Notes: a model not told the origin generated them from the sequence alone. 64,000 nucleotides of DNA from Aestuariivivens marinum (GCF_022662175.1 NZ_JAKMCR010000001.1:1116001-1180000), one strand, 5' to 3'. Shown: positions 50,994 through 60,651, counted from the first letter of the stretch. Numbers and translations are program-made.

Positions 50994-52394
50994 TTATTCT
51001 TTTATCAATTTTTTGGTTACATATCCTAATTCGGTATGAATTTTTAATATGTAAATACCATTTTGAAAATTCCCTAAATGTATTGACTTTTGACTTCCAG
51101 ATAATTCTTTAATTCTTTTTCCAATTAGAGAATAAATACCAATTTTAGTAAATGGTATTTCGGAATCAATAAATAGTGTATTGGTAACCGGGTTTGGGTA
51201 AAGGGTGATGAAATTTCCGAAGGGGACATCATCTAAACTTAATGAGGCACAATCTTCGGCATATTGTGTGGACTCATATTTTAACCAATTAGTATAAGGT
51301 TCTGTTCCTCCATTTGCGGCCTCTTCATTATCCACTTGAATACAAGTTAAAGCGAAACAATTTCGTGCATCAAAACCTATTATTGAGACATTATTTCCAT
51401 TTTTAACATTTAAAGAAGTTAGCTCTGGATTATATGAACAGTTAAGAACAACTAATGCTACATTATTACTAAAATCTAAATTTATGAATGGTGTTACTGG
51501 ACCATAAAACAATTCTAAATTTGCATTATTGCTTAAATCTAAAGCGGTTAATAAGGCATTGTTATGGCACCACAAATCAGTAAGCTTTGTGTTGTTACTT
51601 AAATCTAAATTGTCTAATAAAGGATTCATTGAACAATTTAAATAATTAAGCTCCAGATTATTACTTAAGTCTATAGTGCTTATTAAAGGATTATTTGTAA
51701 AACTTAATTCCGTTAATAATGTATTTTGACTCACAATTAATTCTGAAAGATTATTATCATTGCAATTTAATTTTGATAAAGCAGTGTTATTACTCAAATC
51801 TAAATTTGTTAGTGAATTTGAACCGCAAACTAAATTGTATAAAGCGTTGTTATTACTTACATCTAGTTCAGTGAGTTGATTGTTCTGACATTGTAAATAG
51901 TATAATGCTAAATTATTACTTAAGTCTAAACTTGCTAATTGATTACTGGAAAGACTTAAGTTGGAAACTAATGGATTATTTTGCAAATCGATATTTGTTA
52001 GTTGATTACCATTAAAGTTTATAAATATGAGCTTTGTGTTGTTGCTTAAATCAATATCGGTAATCTGATTTGAGAAACATTGTAACTGTGTCAATTCAGT
52101 ATTGTTGGTTAGGTTTAGACTTATAAGAGAATTGCTATTGCAGGTTAAGGTTTTTAAATTTGTAAAATCCTGTATTCCTGTTAAATCGCCAATATTTTTC
52201 GAAGCCACATTCAATGATACAAGATCATTTATATTAGCAGTTTCAACGCTCCCATTTAAACCATCTGTGTCAATGCCTAAGTCAATGAGAGCCTGTTCAA
52301 AATTCTCGTCTGGGATAGATGTAGACTGTGCATGAATATATATTCCGTCAAATAACAGGAATAAATAAATAAGTAAAGAATAATTTTTTAACAT
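50994..52394 (-). CDS. Secreted leucine-rich-repeat protein with T9SS sorting domain
   Basis: A 466-aa protein: signal peptide, then about a dozen LRR units of roughly 21-23 residues with pattern LxxLxCxxNxLxxLDLSNN (residues about 60-340), a Cys-containing cap, and a C-terminal T9SS type A domain (YPNPVTNTLFIDSE, IYSLIGKRIKEL, GIYILKI). It is exported across the outer membrane by the type IX system. The coding DNA repeats about every 63-66 bp. Probably a ligand- or surface-binding protein; substrate unknown. Confidence 0.88.
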   Translation of the reverse strand: MLKNYSLLIYLFLLFDGIYIHAQSTSIPDENFEQALIDLGIDTDGLNGSVETANINDLVSLNVASKNIGDLTGIQDFTNLKTLTCNSNSLISLNLTNNTELTQLQCFSNQITDIDLSNNTKLIFINFNGNQLTNIDLQNNPLVSNLSLSSNQLASLDLSNNLALYYLQCQNNQLTELDVSNNNALYNLVCGSNSLTNLDLSNNTALSKLNCNDNNLSELIVSQNTLLTELSFTNNPLISTIDLSNNLELNYLNCSMNPLLDNLDLSNNTKLTDLWCHNNALLTALDLSNNANLELFYGPVTPFINLDFSNNVALVVLNCSYNPELTSLNVKNGNNVSIIGFDARNCFALTCIQVDNEEAANGGTEPYTNWLKYESTQYAEDCASLSLDDVPFGNFITLYPNPVTNTLFIDSEIPFTKIGIYSLIGKRIKELSGSQKSIHLGNFQNGIYILKIHTELGYVTKKLIKE

Positions 52395-52894
52395 GTCTAT
52401 ATTTTTATAAAAAATGAAGTTTTATAAGATAGACAATACAACAGAAACCATTTATGATATAAATCAGTTCTTTAATTTATTTAGCAACTTTATTTAAACT
52501 ATCAACTTAGTCATTCAACTAATTGTCCAATTTTTTGTTATAAGTACACAGAGGTTTTGTAAACATCTGAGTAATGTTTTAAGAAAGGGATCTGACGGCG
52601 TGTCGGTATGATAAGTTATGTTAGGCTCTTAAAAGAGCTAAAAACCTTTGGAAATATACTTTTGAGACCCTTTTCCTCTGTAAGGTTTATTTCGGCTGAC
52701 AATTATCATGTTATTTCTTGTTGGAATTACATAACTTTTAAGTTAGCTTTTTTTAAACCTAAATGATATGTCCGAATAATTCGTTCAAGGCATTTTTAGG
52801 ATATTCAATTGAGAGGGGATGAATACCTTTAACTTAAATTTTAATGATTACTCGGGATAAAATACCAGTTAGGTGATTAACTAATTTAATTGAG
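52395..52894. other. Intergenic region between divergent genes
   Basis: About 500 AT-rich bp separating the LRR gene and the barrel gene. Only a short hairpin (GCTCTT-AA-AAGAGC, 52625-52638) stands out; no gene is supported. Confidence 0.4.
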
Positions 52895-53710
52895 ATGAAA
52901 TACATTATAATATACTTTGTCATTATTGGTCTTGTGTTGAATTGTTATTCACAATCCAAAATTCAAAAAGCTGAAAATAGTCTAAGTCGGAGCGAGCGTG
53001 TCTCTTTCAGAAATCAAGATGACGACAACGATGATGGGGGTGATTTTTTTGTAGATACCTTTGATGGGGTCATCTTGGAGGCCTTTATGTATCTGACCTA
53101 TTATACACTTATTGAGACGCCTTTTGAAATGCAGCACCAGACCAGTCAGGCACCTTTAACCCCATATCCCTACAAGAATTCTAAAAAAGGAAATTATACA
53201 TTTTCTCCAGAAGATGAGTATAGCAGGTTTAGAACGGAAATTTCCAGCAGGTATATTTCTGAAAATAATGCCATTAAAGGTATGAATGTAACATTGGATA
53301 TGCGATTTCTGAAACGTATAGGCATTGCATTGGACTACCATCAGTTATGGGAAAGAAACTTGAATTTCGGAAATGATCATTTGGCATTTTATAATCTATT
53401 GGCAAAATATTATCGCATACGCACCGAAAATATGGATGCTTGGTGGGGCATTGGAACAACTTATGTCGATGGTAATGTCAATCAATTTGGATTTACTTAT
53501 GGTTTAGGTACCGAATTGTTTTTCGCAAAGCCCTTAAGCTTAGAAATTAATTTTGATCAAACTTTAATAAATTCTGAAACAGTTAATAAATTTAATGTCT
53601 TGTTAAACTACCACATTAGTAAATATAAGGCTATAGGAGGTTATAACCACCTAAAAATTGGCACACAACATTTTTCTTCTGTAACTTTAGGAGTAGGTGT
53701 TATTTTTTAA
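52895..53710 (+). CDS. Outer-membrane beta-barrel-like protein
   Basis: A 271-aa protein with a signal peptide (cleavage near CYSQ), an acidic linker QDDDNDDGGDFF at about residues 42-53, and a C-terminal half of alternating strands ending in aromatic/hydrophobic GVGVIF, typical of a barrel. Family not recognised. Confidence 0.6.
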   Translation: MKYIIIYFVIIGLVLNCYSQSKIQKAENSLSRSERVSFRNQDDDNDDGGDFFVDTFDGVILEAFMYLTYYTLIETPFEMQHQTSQAPLTPYPYKNSKKGNYTFSPEDEYSRFRTEISSRYISENNAIKGMNVTLDMRFLKRIGIALDYHQLWERNLNFGNDHLAFYNLLAKYYRIRTENMDAWWGIGTTYVDGNVNQFGFTYGLGTELFFAKPLSLEINFDQTLINSETVNKFNVLLNYHISKYKAIGGYNHLKIGTQHFSSVTLGVGVIF

Positions 53711-53802
53711 TATCCGTTTATTGCCAAAAAAGTCCTTACTTGGTTAAATCTTTTAATTATTTAAATACGATGAATTTATCAATTTAAGCTTTTTCATACT
53801 AA

Positions 53803-53965
53803 AAGATTGCAAAGAAGCTTCAACGCTAGTTGAGGTTTTTTTAGCTAAAGATTAGTTGTGTTGTTTGATAAACACCCTGTGTTTATCAAAGGTTTAAGTA
53901 GTTAAACCAATGGAAAACTTTCCTTTTTTCTTTACAGAAAATTGGGATGCTGTTTTGTTTTAGAG
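53803..53965 (+). repeat. Hairpin-rich tRNA-flank module, copy 3, with att remnant
   Basis: It starts AAGATTGCAAAGAAGCTTCAA, matching the sequence across the end of attR, then a terminator-like hairpin, GTTGTGTTG, hairpin 1 (TTTGATAAACAC / GTGTTTATCAAA), hairpin 2 (53891-53908), GGAAAACTTTCC and AAAATTGGGATGC. The tRNA part of the core is lost. It looks like the scar of an earlier integration. Confidence 0.72.
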
Positions 53966-54043
53966 AGGGTTTATGTAGGGGTAATTTAATTAAGTTAATT
54001 AGGTTTAAAAGATTAACCTTTTTTGTCTAAGGGGAAAATAATG

Positions 54044-54676
54044 TTAAAATTTATAAGTGCCATTTAAAGCTAAATTTAATACTTTATAACTGGGATTGTC
54101 AATATGCCTATTGCTAATTTGGTCAAAAACACCTTTGTTAAATTTTCCTGAGCCATAATTTAGATTTATGGATATTATGTTGTCCCAAAGCATATTAAGC
54201 TTATACCCCACTCCAATTTTATATCCAATGCCATTGCTTTGATATCCATCAGTACTAAAGCTCCAATAATTGGTAAGACCACCTTCTAAATTTATTAGCA
54301 AATTTCCTTTTTCAAATGGAGTTATTCTGGATTGAATAAAAGCATTAGAAATCCCTGCTCCCTTATTGGGGTCTTTTGGCCTATAACTATCATAGGACTC
54401 TATAAGATATCCATTAAGACTTACTCCTAGCTGAAGCCATTTTACAGGAGTATAGCCCCCAAAAAAAGCCATTGAGAAACTGGTTTCTTTATTTCCTTTA
54501 ATGTGGTAAGGGGCCAATTCTAGCCAGCCTATACCCATTTCCATTCCACAATAGAATTTATCCCAATAGAAATTTTGTTTACTCTCTTTAAAAGTATCAA
54601 TTTCTTGTCCATAATTATTCAAATTATAGCAAATGATAAATATTAATGGTAATAAGTTCTTAAAAGCCCTTGCCAT
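54044..54676 (-). CDS. Putative outer-membrane protein
   Basis: A 210-aa protein with a signal peptide (cleavage near NYGQ) and regularly alternating strands (FSMAFFGGYTPVKWLQLGVSLNGYL, GIGYKIGVGYKLNML) ending ALNGTYKF, a barrel-type C-terminus. No family recognised. Confidence 0.6.
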   Translation of the reverse strand: MARAFKNLLPLIFIICYNLNNYGQEIDTFKESKQNFYWDKFYCGMEMGIGWLELAPYHIKGNKETSFSMAFFGGYTPVKWLQLGVSLNGYLIESYDSYRPKDPNKGAGISNAFIQSRITPFEKGNLLINLEGGLTNYWSFSTDGYQSNGIGYKIGVGYKLNMLWDNIISINLNYGSGKFNKGVFDQISNRHIDNPSYKVLNLALNGTYKF

Positions 54677-54943
54677 TTTATTAAAGCTTTAGTAGTCAAA
54701 TGAAAACGTAAATTAATAATCAATTTAACAGAAGTATTTTAAACTAATAATGTAGGAAGGGCATCTGTTATATATGTAAGAATGCTAAAGCAGTGGTAAT
54801 TATAAAGATACAAATAAAATTTCTAATTTATTATGAGAAGTTTTCAATTAGCAATGACTTTTATGGATGTTTAGTTTTAGGTGTACCCCCTAGGTATATC
54901 AGATTTCTCAAAGGTGTGCCATTAGTTAATCATTTTAAAAATC

Positions 54944-55185
54944 ATGAAACTAATTATTACTTATATGCTCTATAAAACAAAACTAATTTAAAGAGTAAGT
55001 GTCCTAGGTGTAGGGTAACATTTGCTAAGAAAAGAAAAGAATTCACCACAGGATTATTCATTAATCCCAAAAACTGGAATTCTAAAAAGCGATTTATAGA
55101 ACCACCAGAACCAGATGCAAAAGTATTAAACACACAAATAAGCCTGATTAAGACCAAACTTAATCAGGCTTATTTGTTTTTATAA
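54944..55185 (+). pseudogene. Frameshifted N-terminal fragment of a tyrosine integrase
   Basis: Reading from the ATG at 54944 gives MKLIITYMLYKTKLI then a stop; a frame change near 54985-54990 continues as CPRCRVTFAKKRKEFTTGLF and INPKNWNSKKRFIEPPEP, then NTQISLIKTKLNQAYLFL and a stop at 55185. This is the arm-binding domain of Bacteroidota integrases, unlike the intact integrase at 48760. The rest of the gene is gone. It marks an older, dead element. Confidence 0.75.
55137..55180. terminator. Bidirectional terminator inside the integrase remnant
   Basis: A 16-bp perfect stem (arms AATAAGCCTGATTAAG and CTTAATCAGGCTTATT, 6-nt loop) followed by TGTTTTTA on the plus strand. It lies 13-19 bp past the stop of the minus-strand gene at 55193 and is formed by the codons SLIKTKLNQA of the dead integrase. 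Confidence 0.75.
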
Positions 55186-55192
55186 CTTGGGT

Positions 55193-55615
55193 TTAAGCAC
55201 TTTTTACCTTATTATATACCATGCTGGTTAAAATACCTAAAATACAGTAAAATACAAGATTCAATATGCCATTAATGATTGTTCCAGTTATATCCATCAT
55301 GTTTGCAAAAGCAAAATCATACCATCTTTCACCAAATCCAACAAAGAGACCAACTAATAACCCATAAGTTGCACCATTGGAAATGCTATGCTCACTATTG
55401 GATAATTTTGAATAAATCGTTGAAAAAGCAAAAGCCATTATAACACCGGCAATAATGTTATGAACTTGATCTGGAGTCTCTTTCCAAAGCCCCGTTGCAG
55501 TTCCTTCATGGCCTGCAAAAAGTGAAGATCCAAGCATGGACCAAAGCAAATAACCTCCAACGTAGGACCAAACTGCACCTACTAAGGTTGAAATTAGATT
55601 CGTTTTTGAAAACAT
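55193..55615 (-). CDS. Small four-helix membrane protein
   Basis: A 140-aa protein with about four hydrophobic segments (LVGAVWSYVGGYLLWSML; IIAGVIMAFAFSTIY; GLLVGLFVGFGERWYDF; ILNLVFYCILGILTS). It resembles small Flavobacterial membrane proteins of unknown function with the GATYGLLVGLFVG motif. Its transcript probably ends in the hairpin at 55137-55180. Confidence 0.65.
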   Translation of the reverse strand: MFSKTNLISTLVGAVWSYVGGYLLWSMLGSSLFAGHEGTATGLWKETPDQVHNIIAGVIMAFAFSTIYSKLSNSEHSISNGATYGLLVGLFVGFGERWYDFAFANMMDITGTIINGILNLVFYCILGILTSMVYNKVKSA

Positions 55616-55804
55616 AAATTAAGATTTTAGTTGGTTAATATGCAAGCAAAAGTATATAAAAATATGATATAGTTAAAAAAAAGGTTAAAATTTTACAAAC
55701 AATGTAATTTTAAAAAAGTTAATAACCAGAGGGTCATGTTAGGACGATTTCAATTAGGGATGCTTTTTTTTAGGGAGTATGTTCTTCTAAAAGGAAGATC
55801 TTAA

Positions 55805-56944
55805 TTATTGCTTAATCACTTTAAAAGTCTGATTATAAGCACCGCTAGATATTTTAATAAAATAAATACCTTTTGAAAAATCGAGATTATGTATAGTTAT
55901 GGTTTTTACACCCTGACTTAAGTTTATTTTTGATAGTTCTTTACCCATGATATCAAAAATATAAAGCGTGCCTTGACGTTCAATCGATACTTTTAATGAA
56001 ATATTCAAAACATCCGTAAATGGATTTGGATAGGCTTTACCATTCACTAATTCATTCGAAGAAACTCCCAAAGTGTTCCAAAAGTATACTGTTTTTATTT
56101 TAAACCATCCATATTCATTATCTATGATTTCCTTTAATTGACCATTTGATTGATAAGAATATTGCAGATCCCCCAGTAAGATCCAGGGCCCATTGGGATA
56201 ATTCCAAGCATAATGACTTTCTAAACTTAACTTATCATTATCGTAGAGATATTCAGTACGCGCATTATTTACCAAACTTCCTCCATTTCGTTTAGTTTCA
56301 TCCTTTAACAATCCATTGGGGTAGTAAGTATAGTCGGTAGTAGATTGAGGAGTTACGGCCCAGTGCGTATCCTCCCATTTAAAATCTTCCTGTTTGATGA
56401 TCCAATTTTCAGAGTTGTAATTTTTTTCAATTTTTTTAAATTCTTTCCAAGTGTCATCCCATTCATAGGTGATAACCTCTGTATTCAACCCATTGTCATA
56501 AAGCAATACATCCTGCCAATCTTTAGTCCAATCACCAATGCTATTAATGCTATAATGGGTAACTTTGATATTCTTTCCATGTGAATCGTACTCATATTCT
56601 GTCTTATAATTAGGTTTTGCATCATCACTAAAAAAAATACCATGATCTTGTAATATCTCTGTATTAAGTGTCTTATCTTCATTGTAAGTTCTTATTATTT
56701 GATGCCATGGTCGCCAGACTAGTTCATTGTCAATCTCAAGGTATATCTCAGATAAAGAATTCGTAAAATCGGCACCTGGATCATCATAGGTGTATTGAGT
56801 CCTGTATCCTAAAAACCAATTAGGGTCTTCCCATAAGTATCCCTCAGTTCGGTCTAATTGATACTCTGGTTGGGCAACTACATTTTGGGGAGACAAAAGC
56901 AATACAATAACTGCTGTCCAAAATAAAAATGTAATATTTTTCAT
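55805..56944 (-). CDS. Secreted T9SS type A sorting-domain protein
   Basis: A 379-aa protein: signal peptide (cleavage near VVAQ), a central region with YD-like repeats (TQYTYDDPG, KTEYEYDSHGKN, VLLYDNGLNTEV, TDYTYYPNGLLKDE, TEYLYDNDKLSLES), and a C-terminal T9SS domain (AYPNPFTDVLNISL, IFDIMGKELSKI, GIYFIKI). Exported by the type IX system. The repeat type also appears in 61698-62954. Confidence 0.82.
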   Translation of the reverse strand: MKNITFLFWTAVIVLLLSPQNVVAQPEYQLDRTEGYLWEDPNWFLGYRTQYTYDDPGADFTNSLSEIYLEIDNELVWRPWHQIIRTYNEDKTLNTEILQDHGIFFSDDAKPNYKTEYEYDSHGKNIKVTHYSINSIGDWTKDWQDVLLYDNGLNTEVITYEWDDTWKEFKKIEKNYNSENWIIKQEDFKWEDTHWAVTPQSTTDYTYYPNGLLKDETKRNGGSLVNNARTEYLYDNDKLSLESHYAWNYPNGPWILLGDLQYSYQSNGQLKEIIDNEYGWFKIKTVYFWNTLGVSSNELVNGKAYPNPFTDVLNISLKVSIERQGTLYIFDIMGKELSKINLSQGVKTITIHNLDFSKGIYFIKISSGAYNQTFKVIKQ

Positions 56945-57131
56945 GATTCAAAATATTTAAATTAACAACCTAGATTTTTTTTGAACTTTAATATAAAAGT
57001 AACTTTAAGTTATAGGATTTACTTTGGTAAGAATCTCAACAGTACATGTATAATTTTTTTAATGATTTAAATTAATTATTGATACAATATCAGTGTATTA
57101 TTCATGCACATAATATTTTATACTGTTTCAG

Positions 57132-57165
57132 TAAAACCAGCTCCTGCTAGCGGAGCTGGAATTAT
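57132..57165 (-). terminator. Terminator after the lipoprotein gene
   Basis: CCAGCTCC pairs with GGAGCTGG around a 7-nt loop; on the minus strand it is followed by TTTTACTG. It lies about 30 bp past the stop of the gene at 57192. Confidence 0.75.
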
Positions 57166-57191
57166 TTTATTGTTATATTTCCTAGTTTGCA

Positions 57192-57758
57192 TTAATAGGT
57201 TATCTCTCCTTCTCCGGACATAGTCCATGTCCAGTTTTCAAAATCAATGGTGCCAAGCATATAAATGTCACCATAAACATCAGCAAATTGTCCCGTGCCA
57301 TCGTATATAACATAGTGGTAAGTCCATATGCCAGTAATCTGGTCTTGAACAGCTGAAGCTACATAGGTGTATAATTTATCTCCATTGGCAGCAGTTATTA
57401 TCCCTAACATTGGACTCTCACCGTCATAGCACCCATGATTCTCTACAGTGTAATAACCTATATGGGAAGCATTTCCTTTTCCAGAAATCGTTAGATAAGG
57501 AGCCGGAGCGCATCCATCAACATTAAAATCAAACTCAAAAGGACCTGTTGCATCAAAGAATTTGATAGTTTTTGTGACGTCTTTACCTGGTTTTATTAGT
57601 GTTTTACCAAGAGGGTTGCCAATGAAACTATAGTTGGCCAAGGGGGACTGGATTACATCCTGCTGTACATCGCTTTTTACATCGTAGTCTTTGCTACAAT
57701 TTATCATGATCAATGCCAATACACCAATAAAGGCAATACTTAATAATTTTGTTTTCAT
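57192..57758 (-). CDS. Lipoprotein of unknown function
   Basis: A 188-aa protein with lipobox MINC (about residue 21). The mature part is beta-rich with a Cys pair that could form a disulfide (FNVDGCAPAP; VENHGCYDGE). Not recognised. It lies just downstream of the hybrid histidine kinase gene on the same strand and could be a target of it. Confidence 0.65.
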   Translation of the reverse strand: MKTKLLSIAFIGVLALIMINCSKDYDVKSDVQQDVIQSPLANYSFIGNPLGKTLIKPGKDVTKTIKFFDATGPFEFDFNVDGCAPAPYLTISGKGNASHIGYYTVENHGCYDGESPMLGIITAANGDKLYTYVASAVQDQITGIWTYHYVIYDGTGQFADVYGDIYMLGTIDFENWTWTMSGEGEITY

Positions 57759-57891
57759 GATTCAGAATATTTAAATTAAAAATCTTATTATCTAAAATGT
57801 TTCTTTAAAATTAAATCTCTGTAATGAGATTTACTTTGGTGAGAATCTCAAATATTTTGGTAATCTTCTCAAAAGAAAATATATTCTTTAC

Positions 57892-60057
57892 TTAAAGAAG
57901 TTCACTTGGAGAGTAGCCAAATTCTTCCCTGAAACTGGTGCTGAAATGAGATAGGTTTTTAAAGCCAGAATCCATAGCTGCTTCTGTTACATTTTTGGTC
58001 TGACTTTCTATCATTGCTTTTGCTCTGTGTAGGCGATAAGACCTAATATATTTGCCGATAGAATTGTTTGTTAATGCAGAAAATTTTCTATAAAGTTGAG
58101 GTCTGCTCATATTGAGGTGTAAGCATATATCTTTAATTCCTAAATTTTCATTCTGTAATTTTTCATCGAGAAGGGTATTGATTTTAGACATAAATAACAT
58201 CTCCTGCTTGTAATGCATATTACCCTGTCGGAAAAGGGATTTTATTGAGCCAAGCTTTTTTTGCATTTTACGTCTTGCCTCAAGAAGGTTATACAGTTTC
58301 AGTAATAGTTCTTTTTCGCTAAATGGTTTTATAAGATAGTGATCGGCACCTATTTTAAGTCCTGAAAGTTTTGATTGAAAGTCTCCTTTTGCAGTAAGTA
58401 CTACAATCGGTATATGGTCTGTTCTGATATCATTTTTGAGATGTCTGGTCATTTCGAAGCCATCCATTTCTGGCATCATGATATCTGTAAGAATTAAATC
58501 GGGAATGATCTCTAGTGCTTTTTCAAGTCCATCTTTACCATTAAAAGCGACCTCTAGTATGTAATGATCTCCAAGGATAGTAATGAGGTATTCTACAACA
58601 TCTTTATTGTCTTCAACAATTAAAAGGATTGGGTTTTCTAAAGATAACTGCGGATTAATTTTTAAGTCTTTGTTTTCGTTATGTGTCGGAATAATGGAAT
58701 GAATAGTGTCCGAGTTGACCATTGAGACTCCGTGATCCTTTTCCATTCTGGCTTCTTTGTTGACGGGCAAGGTAACGACAAACTCTGACCCTATTCCCAC
58801 CTTACTTTTGACATTAATATCTCCTTTCATTAATTTTACAAGTTCTTTAGTTAGGGCCAAACCCAAACCGGTGCCTTGTATCTGATCGTATTTGTCAGGA
58901 ACTTGGTAAAAGCGGTCAAATATATAATTAATAGACTCCTTTGGTATTCCTCTTCCACTATCCCTTACAGAAATGTACAGAATTTCTTGACCTCTTAGGT
59001 TATCTCCATAAACACTAACATCAATCTTTCCTCCTCGAGAGGTAAATTTTATTGAGTTCGATAATAGATTTCCAAATACATGCATTAGTTTTTCAGGATC
59101 GTAGTCAGCATAAAGAGGCTCATTGTTAATATTGATATGCAGTTCAATATGCTTGTATTCAGCAAGGCTGTTGAAAGTTCCAATAACATATTGTGCAAAT
59201 TTCTTAATGTCCCCATGAATTAAGTTTAAATGCATGCTTCCAGCTTCTATTTTGGAAATGTCCAACATCTGGTTTACCAATCGTAGTAGTATCTGGCTTT
59301 GAACTTTAATTTTATAGGGCCCATTTTGTGGCCACTTATCTTTATTTTGATCCATTTGATCTGCAATACCTGAAATGATTGTTAATGGGGTTCGAAATTC
59401 ATGGGAAACATTAGTATAAAGTTGGGTTTTCGCTTCATCTATTTTCCTGAGTTTTTCTGCTTCAGATTTTTCATATCGGCTTTTGTCCTTCATGAACAAT
59501 ATTACCAAGAAAAGCACACAGGCATTAACCCATACGGCATCAGTTACAAAATAAAACGAATTGACTTCAGGAGTTATATAATCAGGGGTTACTAGATAGG
59601 GTTGGAGTACGCCTAAAAGTATGATTGTGGTACAATACAAAACAAACATTCCAATTGTCCAACGTAAATTGCCAGCCAAAACAGATCCCATGGCACAATT
59701 TATCCCGATAAAAACAAAGCCCATTGAAGTTGTGAGGCCACCAGTTTGCAACATAACGGCAAACGCTAGAATAACAATAATGCCATAGCTTATGTTTAGA
59801 ACAAGGTCAAACCGTTTTGAAACACGAAATAGGGGGATAGCTACAATTTGGGTAATAATTAAAGCATAGCCAAACCAAAGGATTGGATATATTTCCCACA
59901 CATATCCAAGACCAGTCATACATGTTAAACCAATAAAGTTAACTAGCATGTATAACCAAGTCCATCGCTTACGAAGAAGAGCTTCAGGTTCCAGTCGTGG
60001 ATCAGCCAAGTGACGGTCAATCCAAGCAATTACCTTTTTACTTGTTGTATTTTTCAT
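57892..60057 (-). CDS. Hybrid histidine kinase / response regulator with AraC-type HTH
   Basis: A 721-aa protein that combines a whole two-component pathway. Residues about 25-190 hold five or six membrane helices and no large periplasmic domain. Then HisKA (NVSHEFRTPLTIISG), HATPase (HVFGNLLSNSIKFT, VRDSGRGIPKE, GTGLGLALTKELV), a receiver domain (LIVEDNKDVVEYL, DLILTDIMMPEMDGFEM with the phospho-Asp) and a C-terminal AraC HTH (SYRLHRAKAMIES, FKNLSHFSTSFREEFGYSPSELL). The ATG at 60057 is chosen, since the upstream extension (MPGSLFVKLYS) is poor. Its signal is unknown; such proteins often control neighbouring genes. Confidence 0.92.
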   Translation of the reverse strand: MKNTTSKKVIAWIDRHLADPRLEPEALLRKRWTWLYMLVNFIGLTCMTGLGYVWEIYPILWFGYALIITQIVAIPLFRVSKRFDLVLNISYGIIVILAFAVMLQTGGLTTSMGFVFIGINCAMGSVLAGNLRWTIGMFVLYCTTIILLGVLQPYLVTPDYITPEVNSFYFVTDAVWVNACVLFLVILFMKDKSRYEKSEAEKLRKIDEAKTQLYTNVSHEFRTPLTIISGIADQMDQNKDKWPQNGPYKIKVQSQILLRLVNQMLDISKIEAGSMHLNLIHGDIKKFAQYVIGTFNSLAEYKHIELHININNEPLYADYDPEKLMHVFGNLLSNSIKFTSRGGKIDVSVYGDNLRGQEILYISVRDSGRGIPKESINYIFDRFYQVPDKYDQIQGTGLGLALTKELVKLMKGDINVKSKVGIGSEFVVTLPVNKEARMEKDHGVSMVNSDTIHSIIPTHNENKDLKINPQLSLENPILLIVEDNKDVVEYLITILGDHYILEVAFNGKDGLEKALEIIPDLILTDIMMPEMDGFEMTRHLKNDIRTDHIPIVVLTAKGDFQSKLSGLKIGADHYLIKPFSEKELLLKLYNLLEARRKMQKKLGSIKSLFRQGNMHYKQEMLFMSKINTLLDEKLQNENLGIKDICLHLNMSRPQLYRKFSALTNNSIGKYIRSYRLHRAKAMIESQTKNVTEAAMDSGFKNLSHFSTSFREEFGYSPSELL

Positions 60058-60326
60058 GCTGTACAGTTTAACAAATAATGATCCAGGCAATCTTGTATTC
60101 CTGTTCTAGTGCTAACATGATTATTTTGAATATCTCAAGGCTAATATTATTTAACAATGTAACTTTATCGAAACACATAAATAATGCATAAACCCAGTAA
60201 GATAAACCATTAAAGATATACCAACTATTTATGCTAAAGAATGATAAAAATCAGTTAAGAAAAGAGGTAATTATTTAGGTGTAATGAATTTAATAAACAT
60301 CAAAAATTTGATTTTTAATATGTCTA

Positions 60327-60460
60327 TAGGTCCCACCAGACTGTAAGATTACAGAGAGAACTCTAAACAAGTTGATTTTTTTAGCTAAAAACAGTTGTGT
60401 TATTTGGTAAATATCCAGTTTTTAACAAAGGTTAAATAGTCTTTTTTATGTTTTTTAAAT
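60327..60460 (+). repeat. Decayed tRNA-flank module, copy 4, with att remnant
   Basis: GGTCCCACCAGACTGTAAGATTACAG matches the attR core and its edge with several substitutions (written here in segments: GGTCCCACCAGACTG, TAAGATTACAG). It is followed by AGTTGATTTTTTTAGCTAAA, GTTGTGTTATTTGGTAAA and AAAGGTTAAATAGTC, which align with copy 3. Hairpins are largely lost. The rest of the 590-bp gap before the methyltransferase shows no gene. Confidence 0.6.
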
Positions 60461-60651
60461 TACAGTGTATTCAAGATAGATGTGATTAATTGTAAAGGAA
60501 AAGGATGAATTTGAAAATGAATATACTTTAAGGTGACCGTTAATCCAATAATTAGGTTTCTTAACTAAAAAACTTATTTTAATTGGTTAAACAGGTTTAT
60601 ATTTCACCCACCATAACATAAGTAGGTTAAGTTCATGGTAGATTTGGGGCA

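Noticed and set aside
50864-51112. 82-aa reading frame on the plus strand
   Set aside because: It partly lies antisense to the LRR protein's T9SS domain, shows no family features and has a skewed, hydrophobic composition.
51350-52250. CRISPR-like or tandem DNA repeats
   Set aside because: The roughly 63-66 bp periodicity encodes leucine-rich repeats; there are no constant repeats with unique spacers.
55740-55775. Fifth copy of the hairpin module (AATTAGGGATGCTTTTTT)
   Set aside because: Only the tail resembles the module; hairpins 1 and 2 and the palindrome are absent, so chance or a minor remnant is as likely.
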